A stretch of 64,000 nt of DNA from Ariolimax columbianus (taxonomy: Eukaryota; Mollusca; Gastropoda; Stylommatophora; Arionidae): assembly GCA_036924085.1 (NCBI GenBank), contig JAVGWX010000007.1, positions 97,362,641 through 97,426,640 on the forward strand, given 5' to 3'. Positions 1-11,553 of the stretch are shown here, one piece after another. Every line of letters begins with the position of its first letter. The stretch's first letter is position 1. The notes beneath the pieces were generated by a model, which made no database searches, was not told the DNA's origin, and saw only the letters and a program-made list of their open reading frames with translations. Both the position numbers and the translations under genes were made by a program.

Positions 1-1012
1 GTGGGCATAGACTGATCAGTTCTATATGTCAGATAACAGTTGTGGGCAGAGACTGATCTGTTCTATATGTCAGATAACAGTTGTGGGCAGAGACTGATCA
101 GTTCTCTATGTCAGATAACAGTTGTGGGCATAGTCTGATCAGTTCTCTATGTCAGATAACAGTTGTGGGCAGAGACTGATCAGTTCTGTATGTCAGATAA
201 CAGTTGTAGGCAGAGACTGATCTGTTCTCTGTCAGATAACAATTGTGGGCAGAGACTGATCAGTTCTGTATGTCAGATAACAGTTGTAGGCAGAGACTGA
301 TCTGTTCTCTGTCAGATAACAGTTGTGGGCATAGACTGATCTGTTCTCTGTCAGATAACAGTTGTGGGCATAGACTGATCAGTTCTATATGTCAGAAAAC
401 AGTTGTGGGCAGAGATTCATCAGTTATGTATGTCAGATAACAGTTGTGCGCATAGACTGATCAGTTCTATAGGTCAGATAACAGTTGTGGGCAGAGATTC
501 ATCAGTTCTATAGGTCAGATAACAGTTGTGGGCAGAGATTCATCAGTTCTATATGTCAGATAACAGTTGTAGGCAGAGACTGATCAGTTCTCTATTTCAG
601 ATAACAGTTGTGGGCAGAGACTGATCAGTTCTATAGGTCAGATAACAGTTGTGGGCAGAGATTCATCAGTTCTATATGTCAGATAACAGTTGTGGGCAGA
701 GACTGGTCAGTTCTCTATTTTAGATAACAGTTGTGGGCAGAGACTGATCAGTTCTATAGGTCAGATAACAGTTGTGGGCAGAGATTCATCAGTTCTATAT
801 GTCAGATAACAGTTGTGGGCATAGACTGATCAGTTCTATAGGTCAGATAACAGTTGTGGGCATAGACTGATCAGTTCTATATGTCAGATAACAGTTGTGG
901 GCAGAGATTCATCAGTTCTATATGTCAGATAACAGTTGTAGGCAGAGTCTGGTCAGTTCTCTATTTCAGATAACAGTTGTGGGCAGAGATTGGTCAGCCC
1001 TGTATGTCAGCA
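1..1012. repeat. 41-bp minisatellite, open at left edge
   Basis: About 25 tandem units built on CAGATAACAGTTGTGGGCAG, followed by an A-T-G-C mixed half ending in GATCAGTTCTATATGT. The usual period is 41 bp; some units are 38 bp where the TATAT part is shortened to a single GTTCTCTGTCAG. Units differ by a few substitutions such as agactgatc versus agattcatc. The array begins before base 1. Small open frames inside it are by-products of the repeat. Confidence 0.95.
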
Positions 1013-1502
1013 CAATTAGAAGGCTATACTTCCTGTTAATACAATTTTTATCAATTATGTGTGTGTGTTTGTTTACTATTGAACATTGCCAATGAAACTT
1101 GCACGTTGTTATTAATAACATTGAATCAATCAAAAAAGCACATACAGTTATTATCATATTATAATATTGGCATGTAACATACGATCAGTTGTAGCTTTTG
1201 TCATGTTTATGCAAGAGTTCCCTGAGACTTGACAATTATTTCTAGGGTTCTTCAAGGTTACAAAATTTGAGAGAGGTTGACCTTTATGTTTATTCTTTTC
1301 TTTTGCCATTGATCGTTCTAATCATCACACGGTTTTTGCATGTAATTTTTTTTCTAATTATGTATCTAATGAATTTTGTAGCACTTCTATGTATTTTATT
1401 TTATGCTATGTTTAATTTAACTGGCATTCCGTGGAAATTTAATTGTATTTTGTTAATATGTATGAACAATACATGTTTATAAATATCACATCTTCTGGAC
1501 AG
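1013..1502. other. intron sequence, no feature seen
   Basis: AT-rich sequence between the 41-bp array and exon 1. I see no coding similarity, repeat or RNA gene here. Confidence 0.5.
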
Positions 1503-1682
1503 AATCCTGCAAAGTGAAACCATCCTATATGAAAACAGGAGGGAAGTCTGAGAAAGGTCTGTCTAGAGGCTGGACTGGCAACGACAACCATGCTAGTAAC
1601 CCACTACAAAGCTCTATAAACAGCATGCCAAACCCAGAGACTGCGCCCTTTTTTGAGAGGGGGACAAAGTACAAGAGTGATG
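1503..1682 (+). CDS. RALGAPA1: RalGAP alpha exon 1 (first in window)
   Basis: The acceptor is TTCTGGACAG and the donor GATG|gtaggg. The exon starts with two bases completing a codon and ends one base into a codon. The peptide includes KSEKGLSRGWT, a Lys/Arg-rich stretch with a conserved GLSRGW core that I associate with the low-complexity region of the alpha subunit ahead of its Ser-rich linker. A downstream alternative donor (CAA|gtgtgt) was rejected because it would put exon 2 out of frame. Recognition rests on this motif and on phase continuity with exon 2, so it is slightly less certain than the central exons. Confidence 0.72.
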
Positions 1683-1784
1683 GTAGGGTTCAAGTGTGTG
1701 TATGCTTTAATAATATATTCTGTTTAGTAGAGAAGAAATTGAAGCATTCTGAGTGATCTGAGTCTGAAATCAATTTGGGACTGA

Positions 1785-2055
1785 AGACGCAGTTGTGAAG
1801 GAACTGGCACTAGCCAACGACTCATCTCATAGCTGGTTGCTTGCATTAGAATCAGCAAATCATAGCTGACCAAGACTCTATTTGGCCTACAAGGGGCTGC
1901 CCTGGAAACAGGCTGCACCCATGCAGCATGGCTGAGAGATTAGGTGTTGAAAAAGAAAGGCAAACCAAGTCCTAAAAGTGCCTTGCTGAAACTGGATGTG
2001 TCAGGACAAAGAGCACAGATATCGCAGCCTCGCTGTACACTTTTTCCAAGGACAG
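1785..2055 (+). mobile_element. SINE family A, + copy
   Basis: Shares a long diverged match with five other places in the window: 12470-12830 and 24700-25090 (both reversed), 33150-33445, 38325-38475 (reversed) and 58540-58790. Common landmarks are a CTCATAGYTGGYTGCTTGCA-like block, a GGCAAACC-AGTCCTAAAA block, GGATGTGTCRG, and ATCGCAGCCTCGCTGTA near the 3' end. A short peptide reading through it is incidental. The family is named here only for cross-reference. Confidence 0.7.
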
Positions 2056-3095
2056 ATATTAAAGAAGAAAGAGAAAATAAATTTAAGATGAGCAGGAAAG
2101 GGCATCCAAGAAGACAAGTCAGAAGTGTGTGATATCACTGGTCTACAAAAGAGTCATCTGCTTACACACACTTGGCTATCTACTGAATGGGACTGATGAC
2201 CTACGAGTCTGCCTGGAATATGGTGATCTTGACGACATAAGTGATAAGAAGTAATTAGTTAGATTTTATCATGCAATGCTAGTTGTTCTCAGAATGTACA
2301 TTAGCATGCATAAATTATCAAAACTTGATAGCCTTGACTATCATCAACTCTGACTTGATTATCATAAGTTCTGGCTTGATTATCGCCGGTCCTGGTTTGA
2401 TTATCACCAATCCAGGATGTTCTTAGTTCTTAGTCGACCTGTACTTCTATAGGGGCAGATGCCCCTGTGCAGGTCCCAGCTCTGGTATGAGCTGGATGTA
2501 GCCGAGAGAAGGTTTTCCTGGTTAATGGGCTAGGCTCGAGTAGCTTATACTCCGCTGCGTTGGAACAAGCGCTTACGGAGGGTGGTTAATCGATGTGTGA
2601 GTCTATCTTAATAGACTCAAACACTAGAGCAAAGTAGACCCACAGCCTGTTAGGCGCCATCTATGCTGCTCTAAACAAACCACCTAACCATGGATGGTGT
2701 TATGCCATGTCACATAATTAGTTGCCTCTTACGACATGCTCTCTGCGAGGCAGTGATGCTATTCTTGTCCTTGTTATACACATAGCAGTACTTTGATGAG
2801 TGACACTATCTTTTTGGAAATACACCAGAAAGAATGCGATTGAAATCGAGGAATAGTTTTCTGCAGACTGTACACCCTCAGAACAGAATCCTGAACGAAA
2901 CCGCACAGAAAAGGGGAACCAAAAGATTGTTGAAGGTTGAATGAAGATTAAAGAATAAAACTTGCACCAGGACATGATTTGCCATATACTATGTGGAGAT
3001 CTCTGGACATGTGAAGGACAGGTGTTTCCAGATGTGGGTCTAACCTGAAAAAGTAGAAATATGAAGACGAATATTGCGAATCTGGGGGTGGCCAG
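2056..3095. other. intron sequence, no gene seen
   Basis: Contains three loose copies of a GATTATCAYMARTYCTGG block near 2350-2415 and a GC-richer stretch at 2430-2720 that may be an unclassified interspersed repeat. I see no coding similarity. Confidence 0.4.
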
Positions 3096-3425
3096 GACCC
3101 GGAACACCTGATTATATGCCCCAGTACGCATGAATCCTGTAGAGTGGAGGACCTGATGGTGGCAAATGTGAGATCATCAAAGACCCGGAACACCTGATTA
3201 TATGCCCCAGTATGCATGAATCCTGTAGAGTGGAGGACTTGATGGTGGTAAATGTGAGATCATCGAAGACCCGGAACACCTGATTATATGCCCCAGTATG
3301 CATGAATCCTGTAGAGTGGAGGACCTGATGGTGGCAAATGTGAGATCATCGAAAGAGTGGAGGACTTGATGGTGGTAAATGTGAGATCATCGAAAGAGTG
3401 GAGGACCTGATGGTGGTAAATGAAA
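3096..3425. repeat. 86-bp tandem repeat plus 41-43-bp half units
   Basis: GACCCGGAACACCTGATTAT recurs at 3096, 3182 and 3268, an 86-bp spacing. After the third copy only the second half of the unit (GAGTGGAGGACYTGATGGTG...) is repeated, at about 41 bp. Confidence 0.9.
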
Positions 3426-3549
3426 GAGCACTGACAGTGGCTGGATTGTTGGTTGCTAAATTATGTGAAGTTGCTGGGCATGGACAGTGATAAAATGTCT
3501 GCGACATATATAGGACAGCTGTTGATGGTGTGGCATGTATTTGTTAAAG

Positions 3550-3800
3550 ACTCCAGCAGATGACGGACGTCAAAGCCAGGCTCACACCTTCAATGCATGG
3601 ATATTCCAGCAGTGGTAGATGGGTGTGGGGTTTGGAGTCTACACAAATCAGACAAAGAGAGGCTTTGAATTAACGAAAAAGCAATGGAGCGTAGCGTTCT
3701 AAATATATCCATTAGAGACCAAATTCTGAAACACCGATATCCGCGACCAAACTGATTTCCAGGATGCCGTCGAATAACCAACAATACAAAGGTAATACTT
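3550..3800 (+). mobile_element. RTE-like LINE relic
   Basis: One frame reads MERSVLNISIRDQILKH, close to the ER-LNISLRD motif found downstream of the reverse transcriptase in RTE-like elements. The preceding CTCACACCTTCAATG block also occurs, reversed, in the relic at 44090-44520. Several stops are present, so this is dead sequence. Confidence 0.5.
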
Positions 3801-3849
3801 TAACGGGGAACATAATTTCTGACTCTAAATTCTTTCTTTGGACGGTACA

Positions 3850-3990
3850 AACAGACTCTATGGCGTGAAGGGATAGCAGACATAGAGGCCTCGAACATTT
3901 AGAATCTCATGTGGATCTACTGCCCTGGTCATGCTGGGGTTTGCAAAAATAAAAGAGCTGACACCCTTGCTTTAAAGGCTTTAGTGGGGA
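3850..3990 (+). pseudogene. RNase H relic of a retroelement
   Basis: One frame contains IYCPGHAGVCKNKRADTLAL, matching the last part of a retroelement RNase H fold in which GHxGxxxNxxAD carries the final catalytic Asp. It differs from the RNase H LINEs at 15.4, 30.8 and 48 kb (WVPSHCNIQGNEEAD). Upstream stops make it a remnant. Confidence 0.6.
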
Positions 3991-4000
3991 TATTGTACAG

Positions 4001-4170
4001 ATAAGTAATGACTAAACACATCCATACGGTGAGATTGTTTCTAGAGAGTAATGGCCCTATAAATGTACATTAGATTACAGATAAGCAATGACTGAACACA
4101 TCCATACGGTGAGATTGTTTCTAGAGAGTAGTGGCCCTATAAATGTACATTAGATTACAGATAAGCAATG
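4001..4170. repeat. 80-bp tandem repeat, about two units
   Basis: ATAAGYAATGACTRAACACA starts at 4001, 4081 and 4161, an exact 80-bp step, with the third unit truncated. Confidence 0.9.
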
Positions 4171-4730
4171 ACTAAACACATGATATTGTTGTTGTCATAG
4201 TATATCATTTTTCATTCCAGTAGGGGGCATTGTTCTATTGCTACATTTGGCCTCATTGTAGGAAGCCTACATTAGATCATTGGTGTACTCTAATACCGAT
4301 GTTGAAAACAAATGTTTTCTTTATCGAAAACACTAAAGCCAAGCAAGCTGTATATGGTACTTGACTTATTGTTATGGAAGGAAATGCAGGGGGAAGAGAA
4401 CTGGCAACTCCAATCTTATAAACAAGCTGTGGTCTCATACAATAAAGTCTTTAACACTTCATTTCTGACAACAGTATCCTTAATAGCGGTGATTTGTGTG
4501 GCAACACTTGACTTTACATGATGTCAGCCCCATGAACTAAAGTCACCTTGTGTGACATTCAAAGTATGGTTTTAGACTGCCAATTCCTTCATCGTCTCTA
4601 TTAAGGGGCCCAGAAATCTATGCGTGGATGTGATATATGTTATATTTGATTAGAAGCTTCAAGTTTTCATTTTGTAAGGATAGAATTTCTCAAGATTGGA
4701 CATCAGCCTGATGTATTATGTTCTTAATAG
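4171..4730. other. intron 1 3' part, no feature seen
   Basis: Unique-looking AT-rich sequence up to the exon 2 acceptor. An open frame at 4312-4521 has no recognisable product. Confidence 0.45.
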
Positions 4731-4895
4731 GTGCTGGAGGCAAAATCAGGCCAGACTTATCAAAGCAGAAATCCTTAAGTGGTGAGCCATCCCCTGCCCA
4801 CTCCAGGTGTGCTTCATCATCTGAATGTCTGGTCAGGTCGAGCAGTGAGGGAAACATTGTAGCAGATCCCAGAGAACTGCTGGAAAAACTTAGAG
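4731..4895 (+). CDS. RALGAPA1: RalGAP alpha exon 2
   Basis: Acceptor ATGTTCTTAATAG, donor CTTAGAG|gtatta. It begins with two bases completing a Gly codon from exon 1 and ends one base into a codon. The peptide is Ser-rich, with LSGEPSP and LVRSSSEGNIV followed by a short charged helix ending LLEKLR. The R-S-S-S cluster resembles the segment of the vertebrate alpha subunits that basophilic kinases act on; regulation by phosphorylation here is inference. Forty-five bases after the donor the intron starts a new minisatellite. Confidence 0.8.
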
Positions 4896-4959
4896 GTATT
4901 AAATCTTCTGTAAACTATGATATTGTTGAGTCAATATAAATATATATAGACTAATAGTT

Positions 4960-5830
4960 TTATGTCCTTAACAACGGGATGATTGATAGTTTTATGTCCG
5001 AGGAACCATGGGAAGATTGATAGCTTTATGTCCTTAACCATGGGAAGATTGATAGCTTTATGTCCTTAACCATGGGAAGATTGATAGTTTTATGTCCGAG
5101 GAACCATGGGAAGATTGAAAGTTTTATGTCCGAGGAACCATGGGAAGATTGATAGCTTTATGTCCGAGGAACCATGGGAAGATTGATAGTTTTATGTCCG
5201 AGGAATCATGGGAAGATTGATAGCTTTATGTCCTTAACCATGGGAAGATTGATAGCTTTATGTCCGAGGAACCATGGGAAGATTGATAGTTTTATGTCCG
5301 AGGAACCATGGGAAGATTGATAGTTTTATGTCCGAGGAATCATGGGAAGATTGATAGCTTCATGTCCTTAACCATGGGAAGATTGATAGCTTTATGTCCG
5401 AGGAACCATGGGAAGATTGATAGTTTTATGTCCGAGGAACCATGGGAAGATTGATAGTTTTATGTCCGAGGAACCATGGGAAGATTGATAGTTTTATGTC
5501 CGAGGAACCATGGGAAGAGTGATAGCTTTATGTCCTTAACCATGGGAAGATTGATAGCTTTATGTCCGAGGAACCATGGGAAGATTGATAGTTTTATGTC
5601 CGAGGAACCATGGGAAGATTGATAGTTTTATGTCCGAGGAACCATGGGAAGATTGATAGCTTTATGTCCTTAACCATGGGAAGATTGATAGCTTTATGTC
5701 CAAGGAACCATGGGAAGATTGATAGCTTTATGTCCGAGGAACCAAGGGAAGATTGATAGTTTTATGTCCTTAACCATGAGAAGATTGATAGCTTTATGTC
5801 CCTAATAATTGATAGATTGATAATGTTGTG
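4960..5830. repeat. 34/32-bp minisatellite in intron 2
   Basis: About 26 units of GATTGATAGTTTTATGTCCG plus AGGAACCATGGGAA. Two main unit types alternate: TCCGAGGAACC (34 bp) and TCCTTAACC (32 bp), with T/C at TAGTTTT/TAGCTTT. The order of the two types repeats in blocks, which suggests local multi-unit duplications. Confidence 0.95.
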
Positions 5831-5917
5831 TCTTAATTATTTTATAGATTGATAGTTTTATCACCTAACAAATTTTTAGACTGATAGTTTCACATCATAG
5901 TTAATTTAGATATTTTA

Positions 5918-6115
5918 GGGCGGCGTGGGCTAGTGGTTAAATGACATGGCTCACAATCCATAGGTGCTGGGTTCACTCCCCCATCACAGCACTGGCCGTT
6001 ACACCTTGGGAGCAAACCCTTAGAAAATGCAAGAGGAAGCAGACTCTTACATAAAATGCATGCCAAAGTCGGATGCACTGGGCTAACAGTTGCAAAATAA
6101 AAACATAGTGCAACT
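5918..6115 (+). mobile_element. tRNA-derived SINE, + copy
   Basis: Begins GGCGGCGTGGGCTAGTGGTT, with an A-box-like TGGGCTAGTGG, and has the B-box-like GGTTCACTCCC about 45 bases on: the internal RNA polymerase III promoter layout of tRNA-derived SINEs. A second copy lies reversed at 40850-41065 with B box GGTTCGATCCC. A fragment of the head also appears near 21240-21275. It is not a tRNA gene: no acceptor stem pairing was found. Confidence 0.75.
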
Positions 6116-6685
6116 CACACTGCATTGAGGAATAGAGAAATAAGGCGAACGTGAAAACATTAAAAAAATATTTATTGTTATATTAAAATTAAATTACAGT
6201 TATAAAGGTTTATGTCTTAAACGTTCATAACTGTATGTCCTACACAGTCTATATATTGATAAAATTATATCCTAAATAATTGATAGTTATATATGTACTA
6301 AATCATTTTCTTGTTTGCTTTAAAAAGGCAAGAAGTGACATCTGGTTTCATTAGTATTAGTTTTTGTGTTGTTGCTACAAGATATTTGTATGAACATTGT
6401 AAGATCACAACAGCTGGAGGATTTTAACAAATAGATTGTGTCAACTATTTGGGATTAAATGTGCACATTTATTATGGCACAGATTCAGTGAACAGATAAC
6501 ATAAGCATGAGTTTTGCTTGACTCAGAATGGCCCTTACTGACTGCATGTTGCATTATCCTTTTCAACTCCCTGTGGATCATAGGTCTTCATCAAATAGAT
6601 GCCACATCATCGAATGTTAGAATGTCCATATCTATTGAAGTTTTTGTGATCTAAAGTTTCTACAGGATGGGAAAGTGGGCCCCCT
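6116..6685. other. intron sequence, nothing recognised
   Basis: AT-rich sequence without repeat structure or coding similarity. Confidence 0.45.
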
Positions 6686-6689
6686 ATCC

Positions 6690-7480
6690 TCAGCCCTCCA
6701 TTAGTCACATCTTATGACATGCCTGTCAGGTTACAGTGTTACTATTCTTTATTCCCCTGTCATACCCCAATTCTCGATCAACTGATGCTATGATTCTAGC
6801 CTGCTGAGGTTTGATGCCTTTGCTGGTCCACCACAGCTTTTTGAGCTTGATTGATTCCCTGGGCCAGACTTTTTTTTTTGGGTCTGCATAGGTAGGGCAG
6901 TCCTGCAGGATATGCTCTGGTATTTGCTTGGGTGCTCCACCATCACACGTGGCGGTGTCTATAAGATTCATTCTGTGGAGGTGAGCCTTGAGTCTGCAAT
7001 GTCCCAATCTGAGTCTGAAGATCTTTGTCTGTCTATCTCTGCCAAGTTTGTCTATGCTGTCATTTTCTTGCTTGTCTTCTTTGTGTTGGTCTCTCATTCC
7101 ATCTTTATGGATCATTTGATGAGTGTCTTTGCTTCTTGATAGCTCTGTGGATGGCAAGTGTTGTCTCAACCAATTCAGTTTTTTGTTAGATCATTTGCTT
7201 TCTCGTTTCCAATGATCTCTTAGTGAGTGGGAATCCACTAGAACCAGATCTGTTATTTTTAAACAGCAATCCTATGTTGTATTTAATTTCATGTGAGAGT
7301 CTATCTTGTTTGTGGCTTGAGATGGCTTGGAGTACACTCCTGGAGTCTGTTAGAATGACCGTTTTCATTGTAGTTGTGGTTTGGCTGATAAGAATCTGAG
7401 TTGCTGTATGAACATGTGTTGCTTGAGCTCTGAAATTGGTCCAGGTCTCTCCTGATGGTATGGAGTGTTTTTTATGGCGT
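6690..7480 (-). pseudogene. LINE RNase H / C-terminal relic
   Basis: On the minus strand, ILTDSRSVLQAI (7186-7368 frame) matches the third catalytic block of RNase H. After a frame change, the 6726-7169 frame has FRLRLGHCRLKAHLHRM, then C-x9-HIL-x2-CPTY, the C-terminal module also seen in the RNase H LINEs at 15.4, 30.8 and 48 kb. Sequence identity to those three is low, so this is a separate and older family. The two pieces are in different frames and stops intervene. Confidence 0.75.
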
Positions 7481-8043
7481 TGTTGGAGTGTGTGATATAG
7501 ATTCTACTGACTCCCCTTTTATTGCTATCCATGGCCGATCATGTACACATATGGCCAGGAGTTGCTAGGGTACTGTCTTACTTTACTTTGTTATCCCTGT
7601 AACCTCTAAGATTATTTTGGACCTGTCCTGGCTCCATGTCCAAGGTTCTGGAATGAGTGTTTTGCACTTTTCAATGTCAATTTCAAATTTGCCTATTTTG
7701 TGTTGTTTTCTCTGGCCAGATGGTTGGGGCTTTTCCTTGGTAGTGTGTTTTTAGTTCTCTCTTGGAACTTCTGGTGTAGAGGCTGATCAGGTAGCCTTTT
7801 TTTCATGCCTCAATAACACTAACGGAAGACCTTTTATGTTTTGGCTTATGAACTTCCATCACTTGACAGTAGAAGAAAAACATACTTTTTTGGTCTCTTT
7901 TTGATAGTTTTAACCAAAATGGGGCTTTCTGTGATTTAAAGGATTAACATTGTGTATGTGATGATTGTAACATGTATAATGACACTAACCATAGTCCTAG
8001 AGCTGAGTGTGAGTATAACCACTGTGGATTGCATGCATTGCAG
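7481..8043. other. intron 2 3' part, nothing certain
   Basis: T-rich sequence that may include more of the minus-strand LINE relic up to about 7800. From there to the exon 3 acceptor I see no feature. Confidence 0.4.
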
Positions 8044-8148
8044 TATCAAATGTCTCAGTTTCTCCAGCTGGCATAGAGAGAACTGGGACACAGGGTGATG
8101 CTACAAACCAGACTCCTCTAACAGCATGTCTAGATTCAGCTTCTGATG
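8044..8148 (+). CDS. RALGAPA1: RalGAP alpha exon 3
   Basis: Acceptor GCATGCATTGCAG, donor TCTGATG|gtatgt, phases 1 to 1. Of the three frames only the one consistent with both neighbours is open. It reads a Ser/Thr/Ala-rich linker ending TACLDSASDG. The sequence is typical of a disordered linker and has no strong motif of its own. It is accepted because the splice signals are good and the phase fits exon 2 and exon 4. No minisatellite lies next to this exon. Confidence 0.7.
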
Positions 8149-8595
8149 GTATGTTCTGTTCACCGAACATCGATACCTTAACTTGCTTTTAGCATACATT
8201 ATGATAATAACAAAAATAGACAGATTTTTATTAAAATAATATTTACTATGAAAATAAATTTAATAAATGTTTAATTGGTACCTTGGCTGTAATTTTATTT
8301 TCCCAGAAAGTTTGTAATTTCATATTGTGCCATGTTTCTGTCAGTAAAACAATCCCAATACACCAGGTACGAATTCAATCGTGTCCAGCTAGGCAGAAGG
8401 TACAGGGTTTTTTCTTGCTTCAATCGCTTCCCTTTGTATGAAATAATAATGACAACCTACAGTACTGCACAACTGCCGAATAACTTAATAGCAGTCAAAT
8501 AGATTGACAATTATAACAGCGACGTTCTGCGAAGGACATGTTACCTACTTTTAAAACAATACACATTCATCAGCTAGGTCCTTCTTGTCCTTGTA
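8149..8595. other. intron 3 5' part, nothing recognised
   Basis: AT-rich sequence between exon 3 and the 57-bp array. Confidence 0.45.
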
Positions 8596-9285
8596 ATGGT
8601 CATTTTTTATGTCTGCACCATTAGACAAGTTCTTTTTTCTTATTCTTGTGATGGTATCTTTGATGTTTGTACCATCAGACAAGTTCCTTATTCCTCTTGC
8701 TCTTGTGAGGTCCTTATTGCTCTTGTTCTTGTGATGTCATCTCTGATGTTTGTACCATCAGACAAGTTCCTTATTGCTCTTGTTCTTGTGATGTCATCTC
8801 TGATGTTTGTACCATCAGACAAGTTCCTTATTGCTATTGTTCTTGTGATGTCATCTCTGATGTTTGTACCATCAGACAAGTTCCTTATTGCTCTTATTCT
8901 TGTGATGTCATCTCTGATGTTTGTACCATCAGACAAGTTCCTTATTGCTCTTGTTCTTGTGATGTCATCTCTGATGTTTGCACCATCAGACAAGTTCCTT
9001 ATTGCTCTTATTCTTGTGATGGCATCTCTGATGTTTGTACCATCAGACACGTTCCTTATTGCTCTTATTCTTGTGATGTCATCTCTGATGTTTGCACCAT
9101 CAGACAAGTTCCTTATTGCTCTTATTCTTGTGATGTCATCTCTGATGTTTGTACCATCAGACACGTTCCTTATTGCTCTTATTCTTGTGATGTCATCTCT
9201 GATGTCTGCACCATCAGACAAGTTCTTTATTGCTCTTATTCTTGTGATGTCATCTCTGATGTTTGTACCATCAGACAAGTTCCTG
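8596..9285. repeat. 57-bp minisatellite in intron 3
   Basis: About 11 units of GTTCCTTATTGCTCTTRTTC followed by TTGTGATGTCATCTCTGATG and TTTGTACCATCAGACAA. The period of 57 bp is a multiple of three and lacks stops on both strands, which gives a 230-codon frame on + and a 196-codon frame on -. Neither has any feature beyond the repeated 19-residue block. The first two units are shorter and more diverged. Confidence 0.95.
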
Positions 9286-9485
9286 TGATGAACTCACCTA
9301 TTGTTTGGAGCTCCTCTTTAGCTCTGTTGAATTTTGAGTCTGTATTTGTTGGGCCAGTATGTCCACCTTAAACTGGCCATATAGGTGACACTTTTGTAGT
9401 ACATACTCAGCAGTTTAGTCTACACGTACAGTCAAAGCTTGCACATATAGTTCCTTATTGTTTATGGTTAAGATTATCTTAATAC

Positions 9486-10077
9486 AGGGCGTCCCACGCA
9501 TTCCCAGCCCCTGATTTTTCCTTATAACTTTTAAACCAATGAATGCAGTTCAATAAAATTTGTCATGGACATACCTCAGTGTGTGAAAAACATAATGAGC
9601 TCATATTAAATGTTGCAAGAGAGAGAAAGAGAGGGAGATAGAGAGACTTTTCCTTTCAGCATGCATCATAGGAAACATATCAGGTGGGATAAAGTCAGGG
9701 ACCTTGGTGGTCAAAGTCCTGTGGAAATGACATAATCTGATCAGTAAAGAAAGCTGCTGAAAATAGCCAGTATGTAGTTCTCCGTCATCTAACTAGTTCT
9801 CGGTATGTCCCTGTCAAATTATATTGAATTACGTTCATTGGTTTAAAAGTTGTAAGGGAAAACCAGGGACCAGCAACAAGTGGAACATCGAGTGTATATA
9901 TAGACACACAGAAACACACACGCACATGCACACACTCTTGTAACATTTAATATGAGCTCATTATGTTTCTCACACACCGAAGTATGTCACTGTCAAATTT
10001 TTTTGAATTACATTCAAATTTTAAAATCTTAAAGTCACAGGAAACCAGGGACAGGGAGGGAGTGCGGTACCCTGATC
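9486..10077. mobile_element. inverted-repeat (MITE-like) element
   Basis: The left arm (about 9486-9625) and the right arm (about 9935-10077) are imperfect inverted copies. TAATGAGCTCATATTAAATG on the left faces CATTTAATATGAGCTCATTA on the right, and CAGGG(...)CCC ends face each other. A third partial copy of the arm lies at about 9790-9875. No transposase is present. The CAGGGCGTCCCA-like end recalls Tc1/mariner-type termini, but the flanking TA is not clean, so the class is uncertain. Confidence 0.6.
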
Positions 10078-10309
10078 TTAATTACACTGGAACAAAAAAA
10101 ATGATTCTAGTCTCATTCATACTTAAGTACCTTTTGCTGTATTAATGCAATGCAATGCAATACTAAGTATCTACACCAGAAAGTCATCCATATTTATTTG
10201 ACTTGTTATATGAACAAATTTGAATTGTAAAAGGAAGATTATGGAATAAGTAAGAAACTGGAAGAAGATTTACAGAAGAGCTGATGTGATGTTGTTGGTC
10301 GAGTTAACT

Positions 10310-10520
10310 CTTGACATTTCTAGCGGGTTGCAGGGGCTCTTCTTACATCTTGAGACATAGTTGAGGAGGACTGGGATCCTCCTGGCTGTAGTGTAATGTA
10401 AGGTTTCTGAGTAAGCTCACCACTATGGGGATTACAGTGTCGATCCCCCACCTTGTTAGTCAGACTACTGTAACACAGCTTGTTTCCAGGAGTATGAATG
10501 AGAGCATAAGGTGAGGTGTA
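10310..10520. mobile_element. SINE family B fragment
   Basis: The block GGGATTACAGTGTCGATCCC, then CACCTTGTTAGTCAG and TTTCCAGG, also appears at 46440-46725 and 47140-47575 (GGGATTACGTCG-CCCC, CACTTCGTTAGCCAGGCTGCC, CCATTTCCAGGGAG). This copy is the most diverged. Confidence 0.5.
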
Positions 10521-11364
10521 TATGAGTATGTTTCACCGGACTCTGATTACTCTTCTCTCACAAAGAACTGATGCAACAGAGTCTGTGGATGGAAAAGATC
10601 ACTGTGCTTCAAGAAGATGTAATAAGAAAGTGAAAAGGATCAATTGGGGCACAGATAGGATGCTGATATTGAAAACATGTTAGACCTTTCAGTTTTGTTT
10701 CACATTTGTAACCATGTTATGAACATCATACTATGATGAGCTGAATACAGCTGGGGAGAGATGCCAGACTCACTCACACACTGAGTGTTGTCCATACAAC
10801 CTCTTGTGGTTATCGAAAAGGCACGACAAACTGCGTTAGATGTCATCCGACCTTTCTACCCTGCGGGTTACATGTTTACGGAAAGGCTTCGGTGGTAACC
10901 CTGAGGCAAAATCTGCATCCTATGCTATCTCCAGTCGTCTCGATGAATGTCTTGCCACTGGCAAAAGGTAGCTTAGGCTCTGTGAGTGAGGTGGACAAAA
11001 GGCGCAGTTTCTTCCTCACTTTAATCCAAATAACAGCGCAAGTCACCCATTTCAGCAGACACAGCAAGAGATACGACTGTCCACACGGCTGAACAAAGAG
11101 AGTGGTCTTCATCACTTGTGATGGACAACTATTATGAACATCTATTTGACTAGTTTGCTATATTCAATAAGAAATGGGTCAAACAGTAATATGTAGCGTA
11201 CGTCACATGTATGCTTAAGAGTGTTTATATAGTGAATATAGAAATTGTTGCTATGAATTATTTCAAAAGACAAAATGATAGAAAACTTTAATTACGAATT
11301 AATGAAACAATCATTGTTAAATCATTGTTCTACCACTATAATCTTTTGCAATAAATGTTCACAG
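10521..11364. other. intron 3 3' part, unclassified
   Basis: The stretch 10800-11120 is more GC-rich than its surroundings and may be an interspersed repeat. I found no second copy in the window and no coding similarity. The rest is AT-rich. Confidence 0.35.
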
Positions 11365-11553
11365 GAGCAATAGTAGCGGTAGAGGATGTGGAAGTGGGCG
11401 CAGCAGGAGATGATTTGGAAGTGGCAACAGCAGGAGAGGACATGGAAGTGGCAGACATCACAACCACCTGCACCGCTGAGCTCAGCAGCATGTTGTGTCC
11501 CAGCTCAGTGCTTGGAGATGGTAGCTATGATGACCATGATGATGCTGCTAGAA
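11365..11553 (+). CDS. RALGAPA1: RalGAP alpha exon 4
   Basis: Acceptor AATGTTCACAG, donor GCTAGAA|gtaaga, phases 1 to 1. The frame is strongly acidic, with VEDVEVGAAGDDLEV and DGSYDDHDDAAR, and leads into the Ser/Pro block of exon 5. Another frame is also open over this stretch (Trp/Met-rich) but does not fit the neighbouring phases. In the family this is the disordered linker ahead of the conserved middle region, so sequence similarity is low. An internal repeat (GAAGTGG-GCAGCAGGAGA, three times) suggests the acidic part itself grew by tandem duplication. Confidence 0.75.

Noticed and set aside
1..1012. CRISPR-like regular repeats
   Set aside because: Repeats follow each other with no unique spacers, and the DNA is clearly eukaryotic with spliced exons.
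8596..9288. Hydrophobic 19-residue repeat protein on + (and a charged one on -)
   Set aside because: By-product of the 57-bp array. Both strands are equally open, and there are no flanking exons.
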